A DNA stretch of 64,000 nt from Ignavibacteria bacterium (GTDB lineage Bacteria > Bacteroidota > Ignavibacteria > Ignavibacteriales > SURF-24), in contig JAAXKN010000006.1 in the NCBI GenBank assembly GCA_025612375.1, positions 1 to 64,000 of the forward strand, written 5' to 3'. This document shows positions 36,144 to 47,300 of the stretch, in pieces. A program made the translations under genes and the position numbers. The notes under the pieces were generated by a model. It did no database searches. It was not told the origin of the DNA and was given only the letters and a program-made list of their open reading frames with translations. How positions within the stretch are numbered: the first letter of the stretch is position 1; the number at the start of each line of letters is the position of its first letter.

Positions 36144-37010
36144 TTATTCTCCGACAGTCTCTTTTGCCTCTGCCAGAGCATTTTCGTCTGCAAGGCTGTC
36201 TTCAAAATACAGTATTGATCTGGCTGCAGATTCCACGTCACTTGCCTCCACGGCATCCTTTTCATGCGTCATGGCCTCCATCATAGAAAAAGCCGCCAGG
36301 TGGTTTACAGGTCTCGGATACCCCCCTGTAATCCTGTGAATCCTCTCAATAGCCTCGGGAGTAAAAATACTCTCGCCCTCAAGGCCCGCCACTCTTAAGC
36401 GGTGGCTTATGTAACTATCCAGCTCTTCTGCAGTAAGCGGATTCAGTGTGAGTGTAAACCTGACCCTTTGAAGAAATGCCCTGTGTGTTTTCTTCTTCAG
36501 CTTCTTTAAGAGCTCCTGCTGACCCATGAGAATAATTGAGATCAGATTCTGCTCGTCAGTCTGATAGTTGCTCAAAAGCCTCAGCTCCTCGAAGATCTTT
36601 GTGCCAGGAATTACCTGCGCCTCATCAATTATTACTACAGGATATTTATTCTCCAAGAACAGATTTACCAGGCCTTCCTGCAGGGATTTTACCAGCAGTG
36701 ACTTTGAATGCGGAGCTTTATCGTCAAAGAGCTGTCCATAGATCTCACGTAAAAGCTGCGTAGAGGACATTACCGGATTTATTATCCAGGCCACCCTGAA
36801 GGTTTCTTCCGGCAGGCTGTCTACAAGATAACGAGAAAGCACGGTCTTACCTGAACCCACCTCCCCGGTGATCATTCCAAATTCATGCTGCTCGATTGCC
36901 ATTTTCATCCATTCAATGGCCGATGCGTGCGGTGTGCTTAAATATAAAAACTTCGGATCCGGTGTAATACCGAAAGGATTAACCTTCAGATTAAAGTATT
37001 CCCAGTACAT
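36144..37010 (-). CDS. ExeA/MshM-like AAA ATPase
   Basis: The 288-residue protein is an AAA ATPase of the ExeA type. It begins with the family hallmark YFNLKVNPFGITPDPKFLYLS (its first 20 or so residues), has Walker A GEVGSGKT at 49-56, Walker B VVIIDEAQ at 125-132, and the arginine-sensor region with LQRVRFTLTLNPL. Relatives supply energy to secretion or pilus assembly, or act as DNA-transposition-type regulators; the ExeA peptidoglycan-binding domain is absent here. The pairing with a CheW gene suggests a shared task such as surface localisation. The function is not known. Confidence 0.8.
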   Translation of the reverse strand: MYWEYFNLKVNPFGITPDPKFLYLSTPHASAIEWMKMAIEQHEFGMITGEVGSGKTVLSRYLVDSLPEETFRVAWIINPVMSSTQLLREIYGQLFDDKAPHSKSLLVKSLQEGLVNLFLENKYPVVIIDEAQVIPGTKIFEELRLLSNYQTDEQNLISIILMGQQELLKKLKKKTHRAFLQRVRFTLTLNPLTAEELDSYISHRLRVAGLEGESIFTPEAIERIHRITGGYPRPVNHLAAFSMMEAMTHEKDAVEASDVESAARSILYFEDSLADENALAEAKETVGE

Positions 37011-37124
37011 TCCACCTCGGTAAAATGGTTAATGGTTGCAATTCTTAATTTTCCTTCCTTTTCCCGGAAAATTACATTCCAAAATATAACATTCCGTTTT
37101 ATTATCGGAAAAAGAAAAAATAAA

Positions 37125-39935
37125 TTAAGTTTTTTCTCCTAAAATGAGTGCAACCGGGAAATGGCTGAATACTTCTTTTGCCATAAAGAACCCCCGCGAG
37201 GCGGATTTTTCAGATTTTACCAGCCTCTGGCCTGTAAAAACATTTTTCCAGGATTTTATTTCCTGCGGCAGGGCGATCATTGTATCCCCCCAGGCTTCAC
37301 CCAGTGGAAGTTCCCCTTCTTTTACAAATTCAGTTAACAAGCGAGGCGCAATAGTTACAGCCCACCTGTTATTGAGCTTTCTTGCAAAGGTTATAAGGTT
37401 CTGAGCGTGGCTGCCTCCCGTGTTTACCGGGATGTACTCCCCGTCCAAAAAGACTTCCCTGTTTTCATTTCTTGCCTTAAGCGCCTGGTGCATCAGGTAC
37501 ATCTTTATCCGGCCGTCGGGCATTGCGTCTAAAATGCTCTTCAGATATCTCAATCTGTCTTTTTCAGGGTTATTTCTTATCTCCTCAAGATGACCCCTTC
37601 TCAGGCTGAAATCCACCGGGCGGCGGTTGTCAGGGTCTACCAGTGACATGTCCCACAATTCTGTCCCCTGGTACACATCAGGTACGCCGGTGGATGTAAA
37701 CTTAATAAGAACCTGGCTAAGCGAATTAAACATTCCGTAGAACGCCACCTTCTTCTGAAACCCTGTAAAATCCAGCAGGAAATGGTTTCCATCAGAAGGA
37801 GTAAGAATTTTTTCCACGAAAGAGGAATAGGCCTGTTCATATTCCTCATCGGGCTTAATCCATGCGGTGTGAACTTTGGCCTCGCGTGTGGCTTTGACAA
37901 TATATTCCTTTATACGGGCTATATAAGTTGTCAGGTCTGTCTGTTCAAAGGGAAATGATCCGATTAGCGTCTGGTAGAGGAAATACTCGTCGTTTTTGTC
38001 AGGTATTACTTCCCCGTTTAAGTTTTCTTTCATTGAGCTGTTCAGCCTGCTCCAGGTGTTTACCCTTTCTTCCCATTCATCCGGTATTTCCGAAAGGACG
38101 TTTATCCTGGCCCTCATGTCCTCGCCGCGCTTGGTGTCGTGTGTGGCGGTTGCATTCATTGAATGAGGCCACAGATTAGCCCTCTTCTGGCAGAAAGTAT
38201 GAAATTCATCCGTAGTAATTCCGAAACGCCCGGGGTTGCCCCCCACTTCATTCATTGAAATAAGCCGGTTATAGACATACAAGGCCGTATCCTCAAACCC
38301 CTTTGCCATCAGGGGGCCCGTAAGCTGCTGAAACTTCATTACAAAGTCGAGCGCTATTTTTTTCTGCTCCTCCGTAAAATGCTCACGGAAGCTCAGCATA
38401 AGAAGGTTGCATATGTAGTTAAACTCTTGCGAAAGCCTGGGATTTATCCTTGAAACCCTCTTAAAGAGACCCTCGAGATATTTTTTATCCCTTTCCGTAT
38501 AATTCTCCGCATTTATATAGGTCCTGTATATCGGGAAATACGTCAGTATCTCCTCCAGAGCCCGTTTAAGCCCGTGCATCGTAATGTCAATACCGTAGCG
38601 GTCAATGCTGGAGACGGCTTCAACCAGGAATGCCAGGCGTTCTACTTCTCCGGCCATACGGGTCTGAATAATAAGTCTTTTTTTCTCAGCCACCACCCTT
38701 TCATAAGGCGTGGTAAACCCTGAAAACCTTTGATACACCTCAGTAAGGGCCCTCTCGTTTTCCTTTTTGATAAAAATCCCGTTCACATAATTTACAAACT
38801 CATAACCCGTTGTCCCCTCAATGGGCCACTCGGTGGGCAGTTCCTCCTCAAGCTCAAGGATTTTTTCAACCACGAGATAGTTATCCTGCAGGCGTCCGCG
38901 GAGCCTTTTAAGGTATGAAGTCGGGTCATAAAGCCCGTCGACGTGGTCTATTCTTAAGCCGTCAATTTTCCCTTCATCTACAAGCCTTAGCACCAGCGTA
39001 TGTATGCGGTTAAATACTTCCTCATTTTCCATCTTAAGGGAAATAAGGCTGCTTATATTAAAAAATCTTCTGTAGTTGATCTCTTCATTTGCCACCTTCC
39101 AGTAGGCCAGACGGAAATACTGGTCGGAAAGAAGCTTTTCAAGCATGTTAAAACTTTCAGCAACACCTTTTCTTCCGTTATAGATCCTCATGTTTTCATC
39201 TATGAACTCTTTAATCACCTCGTTACCGGTGTAGAGCTCGTAGAGCATTCCTTTGACAAATTTTATCTGCGAATATCTTTCCTCTATTTCCTCTGAGGCC
39301 GGAAGCGATCTGAGTATATACATAACTGCCAGATACTTGATCACATCAGAATTATTTTTCCCCAGCCTGTTCTGCAGGCTCGACATTCTGAATGAAAGTA
39401 TGTCCGAATATGATTCCATCTTAAGTGGGAAACGGTTGTCGTAATAATAGATGCTGAAGCCCTCAGCGTCATATTTTAGTACCAGTTCACCGTCTTCCAG
39501 GACTTCCTGAAAATACTTCCCCAGGAATGGAGCCAGTACCCTCTGCCGAACGCTCGCGTGCGGGTGGTTCCATTCAATGTCAAAGAAGCTGATAAAGCGC
39601 GAGTTGGGACCATTTTCAAGCAAATCGACAATCATCTGGTTTTCGGCCGAATAGGACATATGGTTTGGAACAACATCCTGCAGCCACCCCATTTTATACT
39701 TTTTATACTCCCCGACCAGGCTGTCAAAATCCTCTTCTGTGCCCAGTTCAGGATTAAACTGGTTCGGGTCAACAACGTCATAGCCATGCATGCTCCCCTT
39801 TGCAGCCTTCATAATGGGGGAAGAATAAATGTCCGAAATTCCCAGCTCTGAAAGGTAGCGCACAATTTCTTTCAGGTCGTTAAAAGTAAAAGCAGCGTTA
39901 AGCTGCAGCCTGTAGGTGGATTTTGGGATATGCAT
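37125..39935 (-). CDS. treY: Maltooligosyl trehalose synthase
   Basis: TreY turns the reducing end of a maltooligosaccharide into a trehalosyl unit by internal transglycosylation. The 936-residue protein is a GH13 enzyme with STYRLQLNAAFTF at residues 5-17, DGLRIDHVDGL near 323 (catalytic Asp), the Glu block VVEKILELEEELP near 352 and ATHDTKRGEDMRAR near 595 (third carboxylate). The size is slightly above the usual 700-900. It works with TreZ, which cuts off the trehalose. The gene follows the GH57 gene by 98 nt in one operon. Confidence 0.95.
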   Translation of the reverse strand: MHIPKSTYRLQLNAAFTFNDLKEIVRYLSELGISDIYSSPIMKAAKGSMHGYDVVDPNQFNPELGTEEDFDSLVGEYKKYKMGWLQDVVPNHMSYSAENQMIVDLLENGPNSRFISFFDIEWNHPHASVRQRVLAPFLGKYFQEVLEDGELVLKYDAEGFSIYYYDNRFPLKMESYSDILSFRMSSLQNRLGKNNSDVIKYLAVMYILRSLPASEEIEERYSQIKFVKGMLYELYTGNEVIKEFIDENMRIYNGRKGVAESFNMLEKLLSDQYFRLAYWKVANEEINYRRFFNISSLISLKMENEEVFNRIHTLVLRLVDEGKIDGLRIDHVDGLYDPTSYLKRLRGRLQDNYLVVEKILELEEELPTEWPIEGTTGYEFVNYVNGIFIKKENERALTEVYQRFSGFTTPYERVVAEKKRLIIQTRMAGEVERLAFLVEAVSSIDRYGIDITMHGLKRALEEILTYFPIYRTYINAENYTERDKKYLEGLFKRVSRINPRLSQEFNYICNLLMLSFREHFTEEQKKIALDFVMKFQQLTGPLMAKGFEDTALYVYNRLISMNEVGGNPGRFGITTDEFHTFCQKRANLWPHSMNATATHDTKRGEDMRARINVLSEIPDEWEERVNTWSRLNSSMKENLNGEVIPDKNDEYFLYQTLIGSFPFEQTDLTTYIARIKEYIVKATREAKVHTAWIKPDEEYEQAYSSFVEKILTPSDGNHFLLDFTGFQKKVAFYGMFNSLSQVLIKFTSTGVPDVYQGTELWDMSLVDPDNRRPVDFSLRRGHLEEIRNNPEKDRLRYLKSILDAMPDGRIKMYLMHQALKARNENREVFLDGEYIPVNTGGSHAQNLITFARKLNNRWAVTIAPRLLTEFVKEGELPLGEAWGDTMIALPQEIKSWKNVFTGQRLVKSEKSASRGFFMAKEVFSHFPVALILGEKT

Positions 39936-39976
39936 ATTCTGCCTGTAATGGTTACAAAGAAGATAATTATAATAGC

Positions 39977-40002
39977 GGAGGCCTTAATTTCCTAAAGCCT
40001 CC
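39977..40002. repeat. Inverted repeat between the GH57 gene and treY
   Basis: GGAGGC (39977-39982) and GCCTCC (39997-40002), with two more pairs inside, can form a stem between two genes of one operon. No good T-run follows, so it may be an RNA-stability or weak attenuation site. Confidence 0.35.
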
Positions 40003-40033
40003 TCCCGGTCAATTGAGACTTCACGTCAATTAT

Positions 40034-42469
40034 TCAGGTCTGTTCCAGTTTAATCTGCATTTCTTGTTCCAGTTTCTTGAAGTTGCCCATCCATTTTTGA
40101 GCATACTGCGTACCTTTTCTGGCCTTCGACTTCATAGGATGCAGGTGATCCTGCCCGACTAAGAAAAGGATATTCTGTGCCTTCCACATATTAAGGTCCA
40201 GACCTATTCCGTGCAGTGAAATCAGGTCATCTGCCATTTCGTTCATAAGGCTGGTATTCATTGGGTCTTCAGCCAGTTTCTGCGCCATTTTGTTAATCCG
40301 TCTGGAAGCCACATAGCTTAACCTTTGGTTTTCCAGCTGAATGGACCACTTCTTTGCTTCGGCCGACAGCTTCATAAGTTTTTCATTATCTATAGGATCA
40401 CTGCTCTCAAGTATTTTCAGTATATCCGAATTAATGACAAACTCCACGGCTGTTGAAATTGCCTTCGGCAGAGGCAGCCTAGCATCCACAAGAGCCTGCA
40501 TTAAGGGATAGTGGTTTTCATAAATCTGCCTGAATGAAAACTCAATTTCTTCCAGCGTTTTTCTCATAATTATTCGATATACCTTGCGGCTCTCATCCTT
40601 GAACAGGTGCCACAATGTGTAGTTATGAGTGCCGAAATGCTTATCCAAAAGAAGGACCATCTCAACGAGGTTCATTTTCTGGAAAGCATCAACAAGCTCA
40701 CTCTTCATCTCGTTAAATGCTTCATCACCCTTAAACTCCCTCACGCCGCCGTTTACAATCTGATCGCCGAAATGTATGACTGCATAGCTTACGGGGGTAT
40801 CTTCCAGCGTTATATTTGAATGCATCAGGGCGCGTCCAATAATCATCCTCTGCCTTCCCGCCTCAAATCTCTCGTCGGAATCTTCCGCGACTTTGTAGCT
40901 GAAAATTTCAGTACCCTCTTCATCTTTCTTATTCTCGAAAAGAGCCTTAATTGCAAAGTGGGCTGCAACCCTGAGCATGTCGATGAATGCGGGTTTAACG
41001 TACATTTCATATGCCCGTCCGCCATTTTGCACTTCTGGAATATTGCTTGGTGCTTTCTCCAGACGCTTGATAAATTCAGCCTCCAGGTCAGGTCCGCCAA
41101 GCTCACGCGCCAGCTGAATTGCACGGCCTGCATACATTATCACCTGGATGGTCTCAATGCCCGAGATCTCATCAAAAAACCATCCGCAGCTTGTGTACAT
41201 CAAAAGCGCATGACGCTCCATTTCAAGAAGTTTAAGAATTCTTGTTTTCTTTTCATCCGTAAAGCCGTTCGAGGAGAATGAAGAAAAGAATTTATTCAAG
41301 CTTTCAGGACGCCTGTCCAGAATAACATTTATATAATCGTCCCGGAGTTTCCAGGGGGCCTCAGTAAAGTCTGCAACACCTTTCTCATAGAATCCTATAA
41401 GTTCGTCCCTCAGCCAGTCCAGAGCCTCTCTTAGTGGTGCCCTCCACTCCTGTCCCCAGCCCGGGCGGCCGGTGTTGCATCCGCAGTTACTGCGCCATCT
41501 TTCAATTCCGTGTATGCAGCTCCACGAAGTGTCTTCAATAATTTCAACTTCATGCGTGGGAGGATACTTCTCCAGGAACTCTCCATAGACAGTTATCTTA
41601 GCCAAATTATTGCTTTCGATAAAGTTCAGGCAGTAGGCAAGTGCCATATCGCCGTGCTTTGCATGGTGGCCGTAGGTTTCACCGTCTGTTGCAATATTAG
41701 CAAGCTGCGGGGCGTCGTCATCCCTGAAAGTGCCGACAAGGCGGTTGGCCAGGTTCTCCCCGTTTTTCAGGAGGTCGCCGAAGGCCAGCTCCTGCGAAAT
41801 CGGCCCGTCATAGAAAAACAGGTTAATTGTTCTTCCCGAAGGAAGCCTGCAAAGGTATGCCATTTTGGGGTCAATTGATGCGTTGCTTACGTCAGTCCAT
41901 TCTTCAGAATCCATCGGCTTTACCTGCTTTGCCTGCCGGGGTGCCAGTATTGTAAACTTGATTCCAAACTCTGCAAGTATATCGAGCGTTTCATTGTCAA
42001 CTGCGGTCTCAGCAAGCCACATCCCTTCAGGTTCGCGCCCGAAGCGGAATTTAAAATCGGCAATGCCCCAGATTATCTGAGTGCGTTTGTCGTTTGTGTT
42101 GGCAAGGGGCATGATCATATGGTTATAAACCTGTGCAATAGCCGATCCGTGGCCTGAATAGAGTTCCCGGCTTTCAATATCAGCCTGTATAATGCTCTTA
42201 TATGTATCGGGTGAATGCTTCTCCATCCACAAAAGAAGCGTAGGCCCAAAGTTAAAGCTGATCTTTGAATAATTATTTAAAATGTTAAGAACCGTGCCGT
42301 CTCCTGCCTGTATGCGGGCCGCCGTATTGGGGCTGTAGCATTCGGCATTAATTCTCTCATTCCAGTCCCGGTAAGGGTAAGCCGAATCCTGCACTTCAAT
42401 CTCTTCAAGCCATGGGTTCTCCCTCGGGGGCTGATAAAAATGCCCATGAATACATACGTATCTGTTCAT
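40034..42469 (-). CDS. GH57-type glycoside hydrolase with DUF3536
   Basis: The 811-residue protein begins with the GH57 block IHGHFYQPPRENPW (residues 7-20) and carries a GH57-like nucleophile motif, MWLAETAVDNETLDIL near residue 144, where the Glu is the expected nucleophile. A Cys-rich segment SCIHGIERWRSNCGCNTG lies near residue 315. The C-terminal 450 residues match the helical DUF3536 part. GH57 enzymes act on alpha-1,4 and alpha-1,6 glucans. Its place among treS, treZ and treY suggests that it shapes or trims the glucan they use, but no activity has been assigned by sequence alone. The gene has a strong AAGGAG site ahead of the ATG. Confidence 0.85.
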   Translation of the reverse strand: MNRYVCIHGHFYQPPRENPWLEEIEVQDSAYPYRDWNERINAECYSPNTAARIQAGDGTVLNILNNYSKISFNFGPTLLLWMEKHSPDTYKSIIQADIESRELYSGHGSAIAQVYNHMIMPLANTNDKRTQIIWGIADFKFRFGREPEGMWLAETAVDNETLDILAEFGIKFTILAPRQAKQVKPMDSEEWTDVSNASIDPKMAYLCRLPSGRTINLFFYDGPISQELAFGDLLKNGENLANRLVGTFRDDDAPQLANIATDGETYGHHAKHGDMALAYCLNFIESNNLAKITVYGEFLEKYPPTHEVEIIEDTSWSCIHGIERWRSNCGCNTGRPGWGQEWRAPLREALDWLRDELIGFYEKGVADFTEAPWKLRDDYINVILDRRPESLNKFFSSFSSNGFTDEKKTRILKLLEMERHALLMYTSCGWFFDEISGIETIQVIMYAGRAIQLARELGGPDLEAEFIKRLEKAPSNIPEVQNGGRAYEMYVKPAFIDMLRVAAHFAIKALFENKKDEEGTEIFSYKVAEDSDERFEAGRQRMIIGRALMHSNITLEDTPVSYAVIHFGDQIVNGGVREFKGDEAFNEMKSELVDAFQKMNLVEMVLLLDKHFGTHNYTLWHLFKDESRKVYRIIMRKTLEEIEFSFRQIYENHYPLMQALVDARLPLPKAISTAVEFVINSDILKILESSDPIDNEKLMKLSAEAKKWSIQLENQRLSYVASRRINKMAQKLAEDPMNTSLMNEMADDLISLHGIGLDLNMWKAQNILFLVGQDHLHPMKSKARKGTQYAQKWMGNFKKLEQEMQIKLEQT

Positions 42470-42501
42470 AAGTTCTCCTTTATTATCCTTTCATTTTCAT
42501 C

Positions 42502-44331
42502 TCATATCACTTCCAGCTCATAAAGAGCGAAGCTGAATTCTTTAATTGTAATGTCCTGCTTCTTATCTAATCTGTCCGGCATTGAAGAGCCTTTCCCCAT
42601 CCATCTGCCTTCTGCCGAATCTAAAACTTTTCTCCACCTGCCTTTTGGCACAGTTGCATAGGAGGTAACTTCCATATCGTTAAAATTCATAAGGCAGTAT
42701 ATTCCGTTTTCACGTTTCCACCTGTGGAAGAAGATGATCTTATCATCTTCTACTTCTGTTACGCTCATATCGCTCCTGTCGAAATTCTTCAGGGCCGGAA
42801 GCGTATTTCTAAGCCTGATTAGCTCCCTGTAAAATCCCAGCATTACGCCGTGCTTTCCTTCATGCCTTTTTTCCCATTTCAGCTTTGAGTTCATATAGGT
42901 CATTTCGCTCTGCGGGTCGGGCACCTCACTCTGCCACTGAAAATTCTTAAACTCCTCTTTTCTCCCCTCCTGAACGGCTTTAACGAGCACGGGGTCGCTG
43001 TGGCTCACGAAATACTGGAACGGTGTGTCCTCAGCGTACTCCTCGCCCATAAAAAGCATCGGTATATAAGGCGACAGAAGCATTACGCCTGCAGCAAGCT
43101 TTGCGGCATCAAATGACACCAGGCTCGAAAGCCTTTCGCCAAAGGCACGGTTTCCGATCTGGTCGTGATTCTGCGTGCTCACAATAAACTGGTATGTAGG
43201 CCTTTCGGAAGGATCATTTCCATGCCTTCTTTTGCGCGATCTTGAATACTGCCCGGTATATACAAAACTGTTCTTGAGTGCTTTGGCCATATCGCCCATT
43301 GTCCCGAAATCAACGTAGTAGCCTGAATTTTCACCCGTTAGAAGAGTGTGAAGCGAGTGATGGAAGTCGTCGGTCCACTGTGCATGGCAGCCGTAGCCTC
43401 CTATTTCTCTTGGGTTGATGAGCCTTACGTCGTTCAGGTCGCTTTCAAGTATAAGGTAATGTTTCCTCCCTTCAGTCTTCGAGAGGTGGTCTGTGTACTC
43501 GGCCATTTCCTCCAGTATGTGTCTGGCGCTGAAGTCGTAAATGCTGTGAACCGCATCCAGCCTCAGGGCGTCAACGTGGAAGTCCCGGAGCCAGTAGAGG
43601 ACATTCTCAATGAAATAGTTTCTTACTCCGTCGCTATACTCCTCATCAAAATTAATGGCGTCACCCCAGGGGGTCTTATATTTTGAAGTAAAGTACGGTC
43701 CGTAGCTGTGGAGGTAATTGCCCGCGGGACCGAAATGGTTGTAGACCACGTCAATTATTACTGACAGGCCCTTATTGTGGCAGGCATCAACAAAACGCTT
43801 TAATGCCTCAGCACCGCCATATGAGCTTTGTACGGCAAACGGATAAACACCGTCGTAACCCCAATTCCTTTCGCCCGGATACTGCGAAACAGGCATAACC
43901 TCAACTGCAGTAACACCCAGATCCTTCAGGTCATCAAGCCTTTTAATTGCCGAGTCAAATGTGCCCTCATCAGTTAATGTTCCGATATGCACTTCATAGA
44001 TTATATAATTTGTAATCGGAATGCCTTCCCACCCCTTGTCAGTCCACCTGAAGGAGTTGTGATCAATAATCTCGGAAGGGCCGTGAACATCCTCGGGCTG
44101 AGAGTTGGAGGCCGGATCGCTCCTGTCGGTTTCGCCATCTATCCTGTAGAAATAATGCTGCCCCGGTCTTACATTCTCTGCTGCGGCCCTCCAGTAATAT
44201 TCCTCGTCTCTCTGCATCGGGATTATTCTTTCTCCTCCGTCAAGCATTCTGACTTCCATTTTTTCCGCAATTGGCGACCATACAACAAATTCACACTTTC
44301 CATCACCTGAATAGTTAGCACCTATCTTCAT
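42502..44331 (-). CDS. treZ: Maltooligosyltrehalose trehalohydrolase
   Basis: TreZ releases free trehalose from the maltooligosyltrehalose made by TreY. The 609-residue protein has an N-terminal CBM48/E-set domain (about 1-95), the GH13 barrel with DVVYNHFGPAGNY near 197, DALRLDAVHSI near 255 (nucleophile), LILESDLND near 290 (acid/base) and STQNHDQIGNRAFG near 392 (third carboxylate), and a C-terminal beta-sandwich. The length is normal. It follows treS by 37 nt and precedes the GH57 gene by 32 nt. Confidence 0.96.
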   Translation of the reverse strand: MKIGANYSGDGKCEFVVWSPIAEKMEVRMLDGGERIIPMQRDEEYYWRAAAENVRPGQHYFYRIDGETDRSDPASNSQPEDVHGPSEIIDHNSFRWTDKGWEGIPITNYIIYEVHIGTLTDEGTFDSAIKRLDDLKDLGVTAVEVMPVSQYPGERNWGYDGVYPFAVQSSYGGAEALKRFVDACHNKGLSVIIDVVYNHFGPAGNYLHSYGPYFTSKYKTPWGDAINFDEEYSDGVRNYFIENVLYWLRDFHVDALRLDAVHSIYDFSARHILEEMAEYTDHLSKTEGRKHYLILESDLNDVRLINPREIGGYGCHAQWTDDFHHSLHTLLTGENSGYYVDFGTMGDMAKALKNSFVYTGQYSRSRKRRHGNDPSERPTYQFIVSTQNHDQIGNRAFGERLSSLVSFDAAKLAAGVMLLSPYIPMLFMGEEYAEDTPFQYFVSHSDPVLVKAVQEGRKEEFKNFQWQSEVPDPQSEMTYMNSKLKWEKRHEGKHGVMLGFYRELIRLRNTLPALKNFDRSDMSVTEVEDDKIIFFHRWKRENGIYCLMNFNDMEVTSYATVPKGRWRKVLDSAEGRWMGKGSSMPDRLDKKQDITIKEFSFALYELEVI

Positions 44332-44368
44332 AATTCACCTAACATAAGTCACACACACTCAATTACTT

Positions 44369-47300
44369 TTACTTTGTCTTAACTGCGTTTTCCTGCTTTC
44401 CTTCCTTTAGAAAGAACTTGGAGAAATACTTAATCCCCTTTATCGGAATGTAGGCTTCATCCATATGCTTTGATAAAGCATAGTGCAGCTCATATAATTT
44501 TTTCTCCAGCAGGTAAACATGCAGCATATATTCGAGCTCTTCTTTTTCAGGAGGAAGGAGCCCGGTCTGCTGAACGGTATCAAAGTACGACTGCATAAAT
44601 ACGCTTCCCATCCAGAGCCACCACTGCTCGGCAAATGATTCGAGCATCGTTATATCTTCAGAACGCGACGACTTGTATTCAATGAGTGCCGTATAAGCAG
44701 CATAATGAAACGACCAGATCATTCCTGCCGCATCCCTGAGGGGAGAGCGCTTGAGCTTTCTTTCGCTTATGGACTGGCTTTCCGGTCCCTCGAAATTTGT
44801 TATTACAAAATCTTTTCCCGTAAAGAGCACCTGCCCTAAATGGTAATCCCCGTGAATCCGGATCTTCTGAGTAGGAAGCTTTCTTACTAGTATTTTTGCA
44901 GCAAATGATAAAAGAGGCTGCTCAAGTGCAAGAAGATCCCGTGCCTCCTGCCTTAGGTCTTCCGGCATCAAAGGCAGATTTCTGTTAAGAAGCCTGTATG
45001 TGCCTCTTAAGAGACTTCTTACCGACTGGTAAATAGACCTCTGATAAAGCATTGAAAAGGGTTCTGGGCTGTATGCAGGATCATCTCTTAGTGAATAAAG
45101 CGCCATATGCATTTCCCCTGTCCTTTTTCCAAGAAGGCTTACCATTTCAATATTTATCCTTTCAACGATCTCACCGAAATATGGCGAGTCTTTAAGCTGG
45201 TCCAGATCCGAAAGGAAAGAAGATATCTGCGGAAGCCCGTTTTCATTTTCATTCTGTGCGGCAAGTACATTGTCAAAATGCTTCTTCACAACGTCAATAA
45301 TATAGGACCATCCGTCGCTCTGATAGATGACATATTCTTTAAGCACACCTAAAGTTATTGGCGGCAGATTGCTCCTGAAGTACATTATCGCCCCGCCATA
45401 TGGCGGAACATTTTCAAAATCCGTTCTGTCCGTAAGAAGCTTAAGTACCTCAACGCCGGGGTTTACCCCTTCGTCTAGCTTTCTGTAGAGCTTTACGGTC
45501 AGTGTGTCTTCATAAAGAAGGTTAATATTTCTTTTATCTATCCTCTGTACCTGCGAGGAAGTATATACTCTTCCTCCGGAGAAGATGCTCTTTATCCTCT
45601 TCTCAATTATTGCCCTCAGCTCCCCGTTTTCACCCCTGATGTTGCGCCTTCGTATAAGCATTTTTAAGAATTCCTGGCGGAATGTTTCATCATAGATTCC
45701 GTCATAAAGCGTGTGCACCTGCCCTTCGGCATTCAAGCATGCAATTGCGGAGCCTGGGGAGGCCTGGGAAATTTTCCTGGCTTTTTCATCGTTTGCAGCC
45801 GACAAAGGCAGGAGGTAATGTTCCGGAACCCTGTCCAGGTAACTGACTCTGACAATGAGCAGCACTTCATCTCCTGAAGCGTCAGGAATAAAGATCTCCT
45901 CTTCAATTTTTACTTCCTGAATTGTCAGACGGTCGCCTTCAAACCATTCGCACTGTTTTATGTAAGGGCTCAAAATTGTATCTTCAAAAATTGCCCGCAT
46001 CTCCCCTTTCAAAATATTTTTCCAGCTGCCTTTTACACTTATTTCCGGAATTTTTCTTCCCTCCGGAGAGGGCACAGTCTCTTCCTGCTTCAGTATGAAC
46101 CAGTAGTAGTCATACGGGTTTAGGGTCAGCATGTAAGTATTCTCCCCAATCAGCGGAAACCTGTTTCTGCTGAAAGCTTCAACAGGAATATAGCCCTGAT
46201 ATTTTGCCAGGTCCAGCTCTGCTACCTGCGGAAATCTCGAAAGATTTACAACAACTAAAACTACCTCTGCTTCGTATTTTCTGATAAATGCCAGCACCTT
46301 CGGATTGGCCGGAGAAAGAAATTCAAGGCTTCCGCGCCCGAACGCCTTGTGGCTTTTCCTGACGGCAATGGCTCTTTTCATCCACCACAAAAGACTCGAA
46401 GAGCTTCTTTCCTGCACTTCCACGTTTACAGCTTCGTAGTGATATTCAGGATCTATTATAACCGGCAGAAACAGTTTCTGCGGATTGGCAGCCGAAAAGC
46501 CTGCATTCCTGTCGGGTGACCACTGCATCGGCGTTCTTACACCGTTGCGGTCGCCAAGATAGTAGTTATCCCCCATTCCAATCTCGTCGCCATAGTATAT
46601 AATGGGTGTTCCGGGAAACGAAAAAAGCAGGATATTCAGGAGCTCAATTTTTCTGCGGTTATTTTCAACCAGCGGAGCCAGGCGGCGCCTGATACCCAGG
46701 TTAATCCTTGCACGGTTATCCTTTGCATAAAACCTGTACATGTAGTCGCGTTCCTCGTCTGTCACCATTTCAAGCGTCAGCTCATCATGGTTTCTTAAGA
46801 ACATAGCCCACTGGCACGATTCAGGAATTGCCGGCGTCTGCTCCAGAATATCAATGATCGGGAAGCGGTCTTCCATCTGGAGCGACATGAAAAGCCTTGG
46901 CATGAGCGGGAAATGAAACGCCATCTGGCATTCATCTTCATTACCGAAATACTCCACCGCATCCTCGGGCCACTGGTTGGCCTCGGCCAAAAGCATCTTG
47001 TTCTTAAAGCGCTTTTTAACGTATGCGTTAAGCGACTTTAAGAACCCGTGCGTCTCGGGAAGATTCTCACAGTTTGTACCCTCCCTCTCATAAAGATAAG
47101 GCACCGCGTCAAGTCTCAGGCCGTCAACACCCATATCAAGCCAGAAATCCACTACCCTGAAAAGAGCCTTATGGACGTGCGAATTGTCGAAGTTCAAGTC
47201 CGGCTGGTGCGAATAAAACCTGTGCCAGTAGTATGACTTTGCAACCGGATCCCAGGACCAGTTTGAGGTTTCAAAATCCCCAAAAATTATGCGGGCATCC

